NCBI GenBank assembly: GCA_005223185.1
Contig: NJBN01000002.1
Location: 372,001 to 436,000, forward strand
Source of the DNA: a candidate division LCP-89 bacterium B3_LCP
GTDB lineage: Bacteria; Electryoneota; B3-LCP
Direction of reading: 5' to 3'
DNA length: 64,000 nucleotides
A program made the position numbers and the translations under genes. Of the stretch, positions 36,021 to 45,233 are shown piece after piece; position 1 is the stretch's first letter; every line of letters starts with the position of its first letter. The notes beneath the pieces were generated by a model. The model was not told the origin of the DNA. It worked only from the letters and a program-made list of their open reading frames with translations, and ran no database searches.

Positions 36021-36779
36021 ATGCGCACAATCTACCTAATCATCTATATACTCCTCGCATATCTTGTGCCAGTACACGTTACTGCGGCCGGGGGAATCAG
36101 TATGAACTTTGAATGGGCGGCGAAACAGCAGCCTCATGCCATTTCCCTCGATGAACTCAAGGTTGTTCACGGTTTTCCTACTGCCAGCTTGTTCAACCTG
36201 CAGATTGTCTCAAGTAAATCTGATAGTATAGACGTCCTGCTATCGTTCACATTTTCGACTCCAGATGAAGATATCATCCATGCTGAAACTCTGCCGTTTA
36301 GACTCAAACCCGGTTTGCTGTACCTTAGAAATCAGGACTTTATAGATTTCACTTCAACTTTCCGGTTTGCCAATATTGACATGAACACTGGAGCAACTGA
36401 TCTTCTCCGCCATCTGAATAATAACGGATTCATTCCATCCGGCACATATTCGATTAATGTCACTCTCAAGACGAGAGATGGTAGCGATACGTTGGCTGAG
36501 AAGCGAGTGGAATTGTGTATTTTCAATCCCTTTGAGGTCGATAGTTTCGGGAGAGCACTTACGGTCTCCAACCAGGAGGATTCGGAAGCACAGAAAATTC
36601 ACAAAGCTATTGAAAGAATATTGACAGAAAATAGAGATATGCTGAAAGGTTTGAGTAGTTATTCTCCAAATTCCGTCATAAAACTTTCCGGACAAACTAT
36701 AACCACCGATCAACTTATTACCCTCTCCGAACGATTTCAAGAAGGAGAGTGCCAGGTTCTAACTGTTTCAGTGAAATGA
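36021..36779 (+). CDS. secreted protein of unknown function, first gene of the cyclase operon
   Basis: 252 residues with a signal peptide (about 1-22, ending VTAAGG). The rest is periplasmic, with a beta-rich region (about 45-165; FNLQIVSSKSDSIDVLLSF, YSINVTLKTRDGS) that looks like an Ig-like fold, and a helical C-terminus (about 190-225). I recognise no family. It overlaps the FecR gene by 4 bases (ATGA), so its product very likely works with the FecR and CHASE2 proteins, perhaps as a periplasmic partner. Function unknown. Confidence 0.75.
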   Translation: MRTIYLIIYILLAYLVPVHVTAAGGISMNFEWAAKQQPHAISLDELKVVHGFPTASLFNLQIVSSKSDSIDVLLSFTFSTPDEDIIHAETLPFRLKPGLLYLRNQDFIDFTSTFRFANIDMNTGATDLLRHLNNNGFIPSGTYSINVTLKTRDGSDTLAEKRVELCIFNPFEVDSFGRALTVSNQEDSEAQKIHKAIERILTENRDMLKGLSSYSPNSVIKLSGQTITTDQLITLSERFQEGECQVLTVSVK

Positions 36780-37486
36780 TATATCGCCTCCAAATACTCA
36801 TAAGATTCGCAATAATTATTCTGGTGATGGTCACTCTGGCAGTTTCGGGTGATTGTCAATCTCAAAATGAGGATAACGCCGAATTTCACCTGGCGACTGT
36901 GCTGAAGGTAATTCCACCTGTACAGGTGAGGCATTTTGATACTGAAGAATTCGCAGAATTAAAGCAGGACGATCTCATTTTTCCCGGTGACCGGATAGTA
37001 TGTTCTGATGGTGGTTATGCTGCTCTGCTTTTTAGCGATTCCGCTGTCGAATTGAAGCTTTTCCCCAATAGTGAATTAACCTTGCAGGGGCAGAGTGGGG
37101 AAGATGGTTTCCTCAAGCGCTTGTTCCTACCCGTAGGCATATTGTGGACGAAGCTTTTTCGCGGCAATCTTGAGGTCATAACCCCGACCTCTGTTGCTTC
37201 AGTGAAGGGCACTGAATGGTGGACCATAGTGGAGTCCACTTCACAGACCAGGGTTGTCGTGATCGTAGGGGAAGTGGAGGTAAAACACAGGATTACCGGC
37301 ATAAGCGAAAGAGCTGCTGAAAATACCACTGCCATCACAACTCCATCCGGTGAGATTGACTTGACTCCGACAGAAGAGTTCATTCCTCCGAAAATTCCCT
37401 CTGTAGAGAAGAATCAAACGCTCGAGATTGAACTGGAGGATAGTACAGGTCAAAAGAAGACCATTATTATCAAATACAGTGAATGA
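36776..37486 (+). CDS. FecR domain secreted protein
   Basis: 236 residues from ATG 36776; the frame extends to 36749, but 36776 forms an ATGA overlap with the previous stop and begins the signal peptide (MIYRLQILIRFAIIILVMV). The FecR domain (about 30-170) shows the typical order: FPGDRIVCSDGGYAALLF, then VITPTSVASVKGTEWWTIV and VVVIVGEVEVKH. Stand-alone FecR domain proteins of this type often sit beside CHASE2 cyclases and are thought to be periplasmic or cell-surface sensors or scaffolds. The C-terminal tail is acidic and charged. The next gene starts 10 bases later. Confidence 0.88.
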   Translation: MIYRLQILIRFAIIILVMVTLAVSGDCQSQNEDNAEFHLATVLKVIPPVQVRHFDTEEFAELKQDDLIFPGDRIVCSDGGYAALLFSDSAVELKLFPNSELTLQGQSGEDGFLKRLFLPVGILWTKLFRGNLEVITPTSVASVKGTEWWTIVESTSQTRVVVIVGEVEVKHRITGISERAAENTTAITTPSGEIDLTPTEEFIPPKIPSVEKNQTLEIELEDSTGQKKTIIIKYSE

Positions 37487-37496
37487 CCCATAACTG

Positions 37497-39587
37497 ATGA
37501 ATGTACACCGTCAAAGACTTTTATTCTGGATTTTGCCTCTGTTTATTGCTATTGTATCATTGGGCTTATCCAGGTTAGCGCCTCTGGAAACCCTGGAACT
37601 TCGTCTCCTGGACGCTCGTTTCTGCCTGCGCGGACCTCTAGAAATTTCGAATTCACCCATTCAGATAGTGGCCATAGACGATCAGAGTTTTTCTGTATTG
37701 AATCAGAAATGGCCCCTGGGTGGATCGATCTACGCGCGGGCGATTCGAAACCTGAACCGTGCAGGAGCTGATCTCATAGTCTTCGATATCGAATTCACGG
37801 AAGCGAACTCTCTGTATCCCGGTGAAGATTCCACCTTCGCTGAAGCAATTGCCGAAGCGGGAAACGTAATTCTGGCGGGCAAGTTGGCATATACTTACGG
37901 GCTTCATCAGCAAATCCCCACAGTCAGACCTGTTCCACCTAATCAAGTCCTGCTGAATACTGGCGCGTCCTGGGGTATCGCAAATGAAATTCCTGACAGC
38001 GATGGTTTCACTCGCCGTTATATAACACAACTGCAATCAGGGGAAAGTACCTACAATAGTTTGGTACTGGAAGCGTTACGTAACGTTGGTGAAAGTTCGG
38101 AGAACCATCAAGAAGACTTCGATATACTACTGCATGATGACTCTTCTTTTTTGATCAATTATTACGGTCCGCCCGGGACTTTCCCCGCTATTTCTTTAGC
38201 CAGCGTGCTGGACGATTCTGATTTCGATCTGGGTGAAGAGTATGATACCAACTACATGGATTACGTCACCAGTGATTTAAAATCGGGCGTCAATCCCTTT
38301 TTAGACAAGATTGTGTTGATAGGCGCAGCAGCCGAAGAACTGCAGGATACCAAGAATACACCCTTTCTGAATTACGGGACTACACCTCAAAAAATGCCGG
38401 GTGTGGAAATGCACGCCAACGCTCTGCAGACAGTTATTGACGGCTCCTTCTTAAGACGAATTACCGCATTTTCTGCAGTCATTATGTGCTTGATGCTGGC
38501 GTATCTGATGTTCTACGTATCGAAAAGAATCAAACCGCTGGGCAGCATTTTAGCTCTGTTGGTTACTACAGTCGTAGTGTTTTCTATCGTTCACTTGGCG
38601 TTTATTTACTTCAATCTATGGGTTGATTTAATAGCACCCGTAAATACCATATTTCTGACGAGCATATTCGCTGCGGTTTTCGGTTATTGGTTGGAACGAT
38701 CGGAAAAGTTCCGCATCAGTGAGATGTTTTCCAAATATCTTCCCAAAAGGGTAGTGAAGGAACTTATCGCCAAGCCGGAACTTCTGAAATTAGGCGGAGA
38801 ACGTCGCAATCTCACCATTCTTTTCGCCGATCTTGAAGGATTTACCGCTTTAACCCAGAAACTTGATCCCGAAGTTTTGGTAGAAATGATAAATGAATAT
38901 ATGACCGTCATGACCGAAGCGATCTCAGCTCACGGTGGCATCATCGATAAGTATGAAGGTGATTTAGTGATGGCGGAGTTCGGAGTTCCGGTATCCTCTG
39001 AGGATCATCACGAACATGCCTGCCGTGCCGCTCTTGAAATGAGATCGCAACTAGAGAACCTGCACATCCGCTGGCACGCTTTAGATTTACCGAATCCGCC
39101 TATGCGCATCGGGATCAATTCGGGTGAAGTGATAGTTGGAAATATGGGCTCGCAGGATCTCTTCGATTACACCGTTATCGGTGATGCTGTGAATATCTGT
39201 GCTAAACTTGAAAAAGCGAATAAACTGTATGGCACGATAATCTTAATAAGCAACGAAACGCACAACGGTCTTCCTGACGGCTTCGTAACGCGCAGGTTAA
39301 AGGATCTGATATTGAAGGGGCGCCAGCAGGTAGTAGAAGTATATGAATTGATCGCTGCAGACGCCGATGCATTAAATAAAGATCAGAAGTTCCTTCTGGA
39401 TCATTATCAAAGTGGTTGGAGTTACTTCACGGACGGAGAATATATGCAGGCTGCTATCTGTTTTGAAACTGCTCTTCAAGTAAAACCCGATGACATACCT
39501 TCAGAGATGATGTTGAACGCCTGCCACCAGTCGGACGATTCTGTCATAAATCCTCATATAAAATCTATCTTGCCGGAAAATAGTTGA
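37497..39587 (+). CDS. CHASE2-domain class III adenylate/guanylate cyclase
   Basis: 696 residues: membrane helix (about 8-24), extracytoplasmic CHASE2 sensor (about 35-315), three membrane helices (about 323-343, 350-373, 378-398), then a cytoplasmic class III cyclase domain (about 437-615) and a TPR-like tail (about 630-665). Metal-binding Asp445 (FADLEGF) and Asp489 (YEGDLVM) are present, as is Lys485 for purine recognition. In GDAVNICAK, the transition-state Asn566 is kept, but the usual Arg four residues later is Lys570. Probably makes cAMP in response to a periplasmic signal, together with the FecR protein encoded just upstream. The stop overlaps the next start. Confidence 0.92.
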   Translation: MNVHRQRLLFWILPLFIAIVSLGLSRLAPLETLELRLLDARFCLRGPLEISNSPIQIVAIDDQSFSVLNQKWPLGGSIYARAIRNLNRAGADLIVFDIEFTEANSLYPGEDSTFAEAIAEAGNVILAGKLAYTYGLHQQIPTVRPVPPNQVLLNTGASWGIANEIPDSDGFTRRYITQLQSGESTYNSLVLEALRNVGESSENHQEDFDILLHDDSSFLINYYGPPGTFPAISLASVLDDSDFDLGEEYDTNYMDYVTSDLKSGVNPFLDKIVLIGAAAEELQDTKNTPFLNYGTTPQKMPGVEMHANALQTVIDGSFLRRITAFSAVIMCLMLAYLMFYVSKRIKPLGSILALLVTTVVVFSIVHLAFIYFNLWVDLIAPVNTIFLTSIFAAVFGYWLERSEKFRISEMFSKYLPKRVVKELIAKPELLKLGGERRNLTILFADLEGFTALTQKLDPEVLVEMINEYMTVMTEAISAHGGIIDKYEGDLVMAEFGVPVSSEDHHEHACRAALEMRSQLENLHIRWHALDLPNPPMRIGINSGEVIVGNMGSQDLFDYTVIGDAVNICAKLEKANKLYGTIILISNETHNGLPDGFVTRRLKDLILKGRQQVVEVYELIAADADALNKDQKFLLDHYQSGWSYFTDGEYMQAAICFETALQVKPDDIPSEMMLNACHQSDDSVINPHIKSILPENS

Positions 39588-40468
39588 CATCCATCAGGCA
39601 TAACCTTGAATCCATCCTGCTGCGATCAATCGCAGCTTTTATGCGGTTTCTCTCCAGAAATGCAAGCATCCGCTTGGGCGAACTTCTAGGGGATGTCGTC
39701 TATCGAATTGGGATTCGGACAGACGTCACGCGAGACAATCTAAGACGAGCTTTCCCGGAAAAATCACCTGAGGAGATTGAGGATATCGTTCGCAATTGCT
39801 ATCGGCATTTCGGCGCTGTCCTGTCTGAATTTGCGCGGCTGCCGCTGTTACGCAAACAGAACGTGCCGAATCTGGTTGAAACCGATGACCGGCATGTGTT
39901 GGATGAGGCACTGAAAGCAGGCAAGGGAGGTATAGTTGTTTCCGGTCATTTAGGCAACTGGGAACTGATGGGAGCTTCCTCATCTGTGCTTGGGCTTCCA
40001 GTGAATTATGTAGTTACCGACCAACAGAATCCCAACGTAACCGTGTTCATGGACCAGCTTCGCCAGAGTTCTGGTGTGAAGATCATCAAGAGACGGGATG
40101 CCATAAAGGGTGTGCTTAAGGCAATGAAGAACAACGAGCTGGTAGCCATCCTGTCGGATCAGGATGCGCATGAAGCGGGTGCTTTCGTTCCCTTTTTCGG
40201 TAGGTTGGCTTCGACGCCACGTGGTGCAGCAATGTTCTCGTTGCGGACCGGGGCTCCGCTAATCTTCGTGGAATCCTACCGGCAGGGAATGGGCAGACTG
40301 AAAGTGATCCACGAATTTATCTCCGATAAAGATCTACCGCTAGACCGTGATGATGCCATCGGAGAATTAACCCACCGCTTTACCGCACGATTGGAAGAAG
40401 CCGTGCGCTGCCACCCGGAACAGTGGTTCTGGATGCACCGGCGCTGGAAGAGTTCTCCAGCAAAATAG
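39584..40468 (+). CDS. LpxL/HtrB-type lipid A acyltransferase
   Basis: 294 residues; adds a secondary acyl chain to lipid A (or acts as a related lysophospholipid acyltransferase) at the inner membrane. The catalytic motif GHLGNWE (His122, Glu127), the early DNLRRAFPEKSPEEIE segment, the SDQDAHEAGAFVPFFG region and the C-terminal HPEQWFWMHRRWK are all typical. The start is TTG 39584, inside the cyclase stop; no better start is near. It ends the four-gene operon, with a terminator at 40469. Confidence 0.9.
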   Translation: MTSIRHNLESILLRSIAAFMRFLSRNASIRLGELLGDVVYRIGIRTDVTRDNLRRAFPEKSPEEIEDIVRNCYRHFGAVLSEFARLPLLRKQNVPNLVETDDRHVLDEALKAGKGGIVVSGHLGNWELMGASSSVLGLPVNYVVTDQQNPNVTVFMDQLRQSSGVKIIKRRDAIKGVLKAMKNNELVAILSDQDAHEAGAFVPFFGRLASTPRGAAMFSLRTGAPLIFVESYRQGMGRLKVIHEFISDKDLPLDRDDAIGELTHRFTARLEEAVRCHPEQWFWMHRRWKSSPAK

Positions 40469-40501
40469 AAAGCGGCTGAACTTTACAGAACAGCCGCTTT
40501 T
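40469..40501. terminator. bidirectional hairpin terminator
   Basis: A perfect 10-bp stem (AAAGCGGCTG at 40469-40478 with CAGCCGCTTT at 40491-40500), 12-base loop, T-rich on the plus strand. It lies between the convergent ends of the LpxL gene and the Ig-like lipoprotein gene. Confidence 0.82.
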
Positions 40502-40519
40502 CTTGTATAGGTAAGTATT

Positions 40520-43432
40520 CTAATCTCCTCCTGCTGGTGGTGGTGGCGGTGAATTTATGAAAGTCACCGTAACCGGCGGAGAAGTGATATCGAAATAATT
40601 GTTCACCTGTGTGTACACCTGAGCCGTCGCTTCGACGGCGGAAGGATCGGGGAACGCTTCATTGAAGTGCGTTCGCATCCACATATTTGCCTGTCCGGTT
40701 GAGTCATTGTCCGGCTCTCCTGGGAAAGCTTGCGGTCCCGTTATTTTTTCATTACTTGGGTAATAACCGAATTCATCCCAGTAGAAGGAACCCCGCGTTG
40801 TCTGAAATATGATCACCGCTCCATTAATGGGGTGATTATAGCCGTCAACTAAGTAAGCGCGGCATTCTTGTGTCGCCCATTCACCAGGTGGATTAAACCC
40901 GTAGTTCCAGGATTCAGGTATCACTGCCATATTCAGAACGCCATCTGCCAACGGTAGCTGGTATTCAACTCCGTCTATGATGGAATCACCATCAACCATA
41001 GTGTACGCGTAAATCCATATTTCTGTGAAGGTGGCTTCACTCTGATAAAGCAGAGCCGTAAAAGCAACCCCCTCGATAGGACCGCCAGTTAAGGGATCTT
41101 CAAGTTGATTGTAAGTAATGGCGTCACCCCAGATTTCTACGTTGGATGTATCCACTGACAGGTAGAAATGTACCGCAGTACCATTAGCAACTTCGTTTCC
41201 ATGAGTGTCCATTACCAGGGCGGATACTTCACATCCCCAGGCGTCACCACCCATTTGAACAGGTTCAGATGAGTTGACAGCAACCGATAATGATGCTGGC
41301 GGGCCCGATACGATCGTTACCAGTGATGATACAGCTTCAATAAGATTCTCTTCGTTATCGTAAGTCCAGGCTCTGATGGTCACCGGTCCAGAATTGAATC
41401 CTGCGTTGAGGCTGACTGTAGCTATACCGCCACTCGTCATGGATGAATCCTCTAAGCCATGGTTGTTCAGGTTAACGCCACCAAAGGGAAAACCTTCATC
41501 CTCAATTAAGAAGTGAACCTGAATGTTATTGAGTACCAGGTTACCGGCAGCGTCATAAACATGAGCAAAGATCTCCGTTTGGTAAGTTCCACCAGTCTGA
41601 GCCACCTGAATTGTAGTATATTGCGCGCTTAAGCCCACCGTGTTCGGTGTGGAAGGCAGGATTGTTATCAAAGTCGTAGCGGAATCAGCAACGCCTACCT
41701 TAGCAACGATCGTTGCTGCACCTGCATTGGTGGCTGCTGCGAAGAAACTGGTAGCTACACCGGAGATAGTGGGCGCTTCCGGTGGGCTTATACTGCCCAG
41801 GTCCGTGCTGAAGAGTACCGCCACACCGTTTCCTACCAGGTTACCGGTAGTGTCACGCACAGTGGCACTCACCTCTATCATCTCAGGGCTGCTGACCATA
41901 ATGAATGAAGTGTCAACAGCTATGGATACAGAAGATGGTGGACCGGAAATAAGGCTCATTACCAGAGGTGGATCTGCAAACATTCCATCTACCATTGCAT
42001 TTAGTGTATCCACACCGGTAGAGACGCCGACCTCGTAATATACAGTCGCCGTTCCCGCATCCCCTACATAGGCGATCGGTGCTGAAAATCCGCCGATGTT
42101 ATCGCCACCAAGGGTGAAGTACACTTCCGTCCCGGGGGGAGCCAGTGAGTTTCCTTCCAGATACACGGTAGCATCCACGCGGGTGGAATCAAATCCATTG
42201 GCGATCATCGATTGTGTCGCGGAATTGAGAACGATGTGATCTATGTTGCGCGCCTCTTCGATGATAACGTAAATGCTGTCAGCGATGTTTAGAGCGGGAT
42301 ACTTCGCCGTAATCTTGGCTGAATCGGGCACACTTGCATAGCCGATATCCTGGAAGATTGCGTGAGCCTGTCCTGTTGAATCCGTCAAAACAGGAGAATT
42401 GATCGTACCGTAATCAGACGTAAATGTAATTTCGACGTCTCTTATAACCTGATTTTCTGCGTCCTTGAGAAGCGCGGTTATATTAGCTTTGGTTATTCCA
42501 TTATCAGCGAATATTACGTTTGTATCGCTGTACATCAGAAGCAGTCCGTTCGATTCTGCAGGAGTTACGTAGAAGGTATCGGAAGCGCTCAATGTGTATG
42601 TTTCATAGATCTGCCTGTTTTCAGGATCACTCCCCTTGGGAAATCCCAGACCGGATACTAATATCTCACCGGTGTTCAAACCTGGCCAGGTGATGGGACC
42701 TTCAGGGAGACTGGCAGTTGCCGAACCTGTGTCCGGCTCTAATGTAGTATTTACCGAAGCCGTTACGATTCCCGCACCGAATTCACCGTTGGGATTAACA
42801 TACGACACGACCGTTCCGTTCGGACCTGTGGTATCTGCCAATGAAATTACACCTAAAGAAGTAGAGAGTGAAACGTACAATCCTGGGATACCCACGTTCA
42901 AGGAATCCATCACTCGTACGGTTACTTTCACGGAATCTTCGAAACTTGGCGCTATGTACAGATTGGGTGGATAAAGGGAGAGCGTTATATCATGGGGAAG
43001 ACCCGCTAATGTCTGCACGTCAATCTGGGTAGAACCGGAAATCGTGTTGCCACCAGAACTGACTGAAGCTGTTATCGTCGCCTGACCGATATTACCTGTG
43101 GAACTGAAAGTGACTTCCACTTGACCAAATTCATCAGTACTATCTTGTGGAGATGAAACTGAACCAAAATCCGGAGTCGTGAATGTAATTACCACTCCGG
43201 GTACTGCGCTGCCAGCGGTATCCGTAACTGTTGCATAGATTTTTGTACTCACAGTTTCACCGGATATGGATACCAATTGCGGATCATTAGCAACTACAGT
43301 TACGCTGCCTATGATGGCAGTTGTTGAGCCCGCCGCACCCGGACCGGTAGAAGTCTTCTCGCTGCAACTCGTCATTGTCATTGCAAGTGCAATCAAGGTG
43401 AGAATAGCGAATAAACTGCGCAAACGTTTCAT
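40520..43432 (-). CDS. large lipoprotein with tandem bacterial Ig-like (Big_1/invasin-type) domains
   Basis: 970 residues. A lipoprotein signal with MTSC (Cys23), then roughly eight Ig-like domains of about 100 residues each. Many show the Big_1 pattern of a turn such as GSAVPGVVITFTTPDFG followed by TDEFGQVEVTFSST, repeated with variants (GIPGLYVSLSTSLG, GNGVAVLFSTDLGS). It has no T9SS sorting domain and ends in a short Pro-rich tail (PPPPPAGGD). A surface-exposed outer-membrane adhesin or fibre is likely. A promoter at 43593 lies about 160 bases upstream. Confidence 0.87.
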   Translation of the reverse strand: MKRLRSLFAILTLIALAMTMTSCSEKTSTGPGAAGSTTAIIGSVTVVANDPQLVSISGETVSTKIYATVTDTAGSAVPGVVITFTTPDFGSVSSPQDSTDEFGQVEVTFSSTGNIGQATITASVSSGGNTISGSTQIDVQTLAGLPHDITLSLYPPNLYIAPSFEDSVKVTVRVMDSLNVGIPGLYVSLSTSLGVISLADTTGPNGTVVSYVNPNGEFGAGIVTASVNTTLEPDTGSATASLPEGPITWPGLNTGEILVSGLGFPKGSDPENRQIYETYTLSASDTFYVTPAESNGLLLMYSDTNVIFADNGITKANITALLKDAENQVIRDVEITFTSDYGTINSPVLTDSTGQAHAIFQDIGYASVPDSAKITAKYPALNIADSIYVIIEEARNIDHIVLNSATQSMIANGFDSTRVDATVYLEGNSLAPPGTEVYFTLGGDNIGGFSAPIAYVGDAGTATVYYEVGVSTGVDTLNAMVDGMFADPPLVMSLISGPPSSVSIAVDTSFIMVSSPEMIEVSATVRDTTGNLVGNGVAVLFSTDLGSISPPEAPTISGVATSFFAAATNAGAATIVAKVGVADSATTLITILPSTPNTVGLSAQYTTIQVAQTGGTYQTEIFAHVYDAAGNLVLNNIQVHFLIEDEGFPFGGVNLNNHGLEDSSMTSGGIATVSLNAGFNSGPVTIRAWTYDNEENLIEAVSSLVTIVSGPPASLSVAVNSSEPVQMGGDAWGCEVSALVMDTHGNEVANGTAVHFYLSVDTSNVEIWGDAITYNQLEDPLTGGPIEGVAFTALLYQSEATFTEIWIYAYTMVDGDSIIDGVEYQLPLADGVLNMAVIPESWNYGFNPPGEWATQECRAYLVDGYNHPINGAVIIFQTTRGSFYWDEFGYYPSNEKITGPQAFPGEPDNDSTGQANMWMRTHFNEAFPDPSAVEATAQVYTQVNNYFDITSPPVTVTFINSPPPPPAGGD

Positions 43433-43592
43433 GATGCCTCCGAAACTAACCTCATTTGGGTATTCGTTTCAACCGTATGTAGATCTGGTGTGGTCGATAG
43501 TATAATTTATTGTATATTCAGGATGTTACTACGCGATATGAGTCCTGTTCAGACTCACAATGACCATATTTTAGATTAATCCTTAACGTATC

Positions 43593-43621
43593 AATATACC
43601 GAATCCTAATTGAAAATGCAA
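43593..43621 (-). promoter_or_regulatory. candidate promoter of the Ig-like lipoprotein gene
   Basis: Minus strand: TTGCAT (43621-43616), 17-base spacer, TATATT (43598-43593). The leader to the ATG at 43432 would be about 155 bases, which is long. The rest of 43433-43664 shows nothing else. Confidence 0.5.
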
Positions 43622-43664
43622 GAATTATTCCAAACAATTGAGCTTTTGTGCGATGAAATTCCCT

Positions 43665-45197
43665 TTAGGGTTCTTCGGGATATTCTACCTTGATCACTTC
43701 GCGCTGTTCGCCTTCTTGGAAAATTCTGATTGCTGATTCCCCCATGACCGGGCATTTGGTTTCGCATATACCGCAGCCTATGCAGATGGTGCGATCCACA
43801 TAGGGTAGTTTGGTAGGTTCCCCTTCGCGGCTTTCAAATTGGATGGCTTTTATTGGAGTGGGGCAGTGTTCCTCACATACAATGCAGTCTTCACCGCCTT
43901 CCCAGGGAATACAGCGGAATTGATCGATATACGCCAGCCCGATGATCCGCTTCTTTTTAACCTCTTCGGAAAGTGATTTGATAGCTCCGGAAGGACAGAC
44001 CTGCCCGCATAGAGTGCAGGAATATTCGCAGTAACCTTCGCGCATCAGCGCCTTGGGCGTCCAGAATCCCGCTATGCCGTACTCAAATCCTGATGGCTGC
44101 AGGCAACCTCCCGTCGAAGAACAAATTTTGATGCATTCTTCACAGCGCAAACAGAGATCTAAGAAGTGTTGCTCTTCCACCGCTCCGGGCGGGCGAATGA
44201 GGTAGTTGTCTATATTACGGTCATGAAGTTGTGTCCTCCAGATCGCGCCGAACAGAAGTGAAGAACCCACAGCACTGAATACACGTCTGCGTCCCAAATC
44301 TAACTTTTCCTGCCCGCCCGCTTGATAGTTCCAGTTGAAGTTCTGTCCCTTTTCCGGACAGACCAAAGCGCATTCCATGCAGAGTATGCATTCAGACCGC
44401 TTGGTCTTATAGAAGTCCTCTTCATCGATGGCACCCATGCGGCAATTGTCACCACACAGTTCACAGGAAGTGCAGGTTTCTGGATCTACCTTACGCCCGA
44501 AGGGCGCAATGTGCGCAATCAGACCGAACAGCGCACCCAGAGGGCATATAACCCGGCACCAGGTTCTCCGCCCGAATTTCTCCATGAGCAAGATAGCGAT
44601 AAATAGAAGTAGCGTAGTTAGCAGAAGCCCGGTCTGAATGGCATTTAAGGGTAGTAACCAGCCCTGCAGGGCATTCCACAAGTTGAACGCCATGTCTTCA
44701 GTAACTGGTAGATTTACGCCAGCGTCTAAAACCGCGAACAATCCCCAAACGCACAGAGGATACAGTGAAAGCGCCATCGTACGGGTAAAGATCACCAACG
44801 GATCCAAAACCCATGAGGTTTGGATTGAGAGAACGGCTAAGAGCAGCATCCCTATCAAAATGGCGTACTTCCAGCGTGAGTTGCCGCGCCGTTGCCCCGG
44901 TTTGGAGATTCTGTTCCAGATGTCCAAAATAGTGCCTAAAGGACACACCCAACCGCAAAAGGATCGCGCCAATAAAAATCCAGCGATTAGAATGATAACA
45001 GCCGGCCAGAACTCAGCGATCCAGGATCTACTGGCGATCATTACCACCAATCCCGCAAATGGATCGATGCGCATAATCAGATCGGGTGGGATAGTTGTGG
45101 GGAAGGGGTCTTTTGCAGAGAGGAATAACGCTACGAATATAAACAGAAATGCGATTTGACTGAAACGCCGGAGATGAATTGCGCGAAAGTTTTTCAT
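43665..45197 (-). CDS. membrane polyferredoxin (NapH/NosR-like 4Fe-4S protein)
   Basis: 510 residues. The N-terminal half has four to five membrane helices with the NapH-type motifs FCGWVCPLGTILDIW (about 85-99) and CRVICPLGALFG (about 213-224). The C-terminal half has about six cysteine clusters, among them CTSCELCGDNCRMGA, CILCMECALVCPEKG, CIVCEEHCPTPIKA and CIGCGICETKCPVMG. It would carry electrons across or along the membrane on the inner-membrane complex. No terminal reductase gene is adjacent, so the acceptor is unknown. It follows the DUF362 gene by 36 bases and is surely co-transcribed. Confidence 0.88.
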   Translation of the reverse strand: MKNFRAIHLRRFSQIAFLFIFVALFLSAKDPFPTTIPPDLIMRIDPFAGLVVMIASRSWIAEFWPAVIILIAGFLLARSFCGWVCPLGTILDIWNRISKPGQRRGNSRWKYAILIGMLLLAVLSIQTSWVLDPLVIFTRTMALSLYPLCVWGLFAVLDAGVNLPVTEDMAFNLWNALQGWLLPLNAIQTGLLLTTLLLFIAILLMEKFGRRTWCRVICPLGALFGLIAHIAPFGRKVDPETCTSCELCGDNCRMGAIDEEDFYKTKRSECILCMECALVCPEKGQNFNWNYQAGGQEKLDLGRRRVFSAVGSSLLFGAIWRTQLHDRNIDNYLIRPPGAVEEQHFLDLCLRCEECIKICSSTGGCLQPSGFEYGIAGFWTPKALMREGYCEYSCTLCGQVCPSGAIKSLSEEVKKKRIIGLAYIDQFRCIPWEGGEDCIVCEEHCPTPIKAIQFESREGEPTKLPYVDRTICIGCGICETKCPVMGESAIRIFQEGEQREVIKVEYPEEP

Positions 45198-45233
45198 TAT
45201 CGTGCGGGAATTGTCGTGGGGGGCTTTTCCTTG

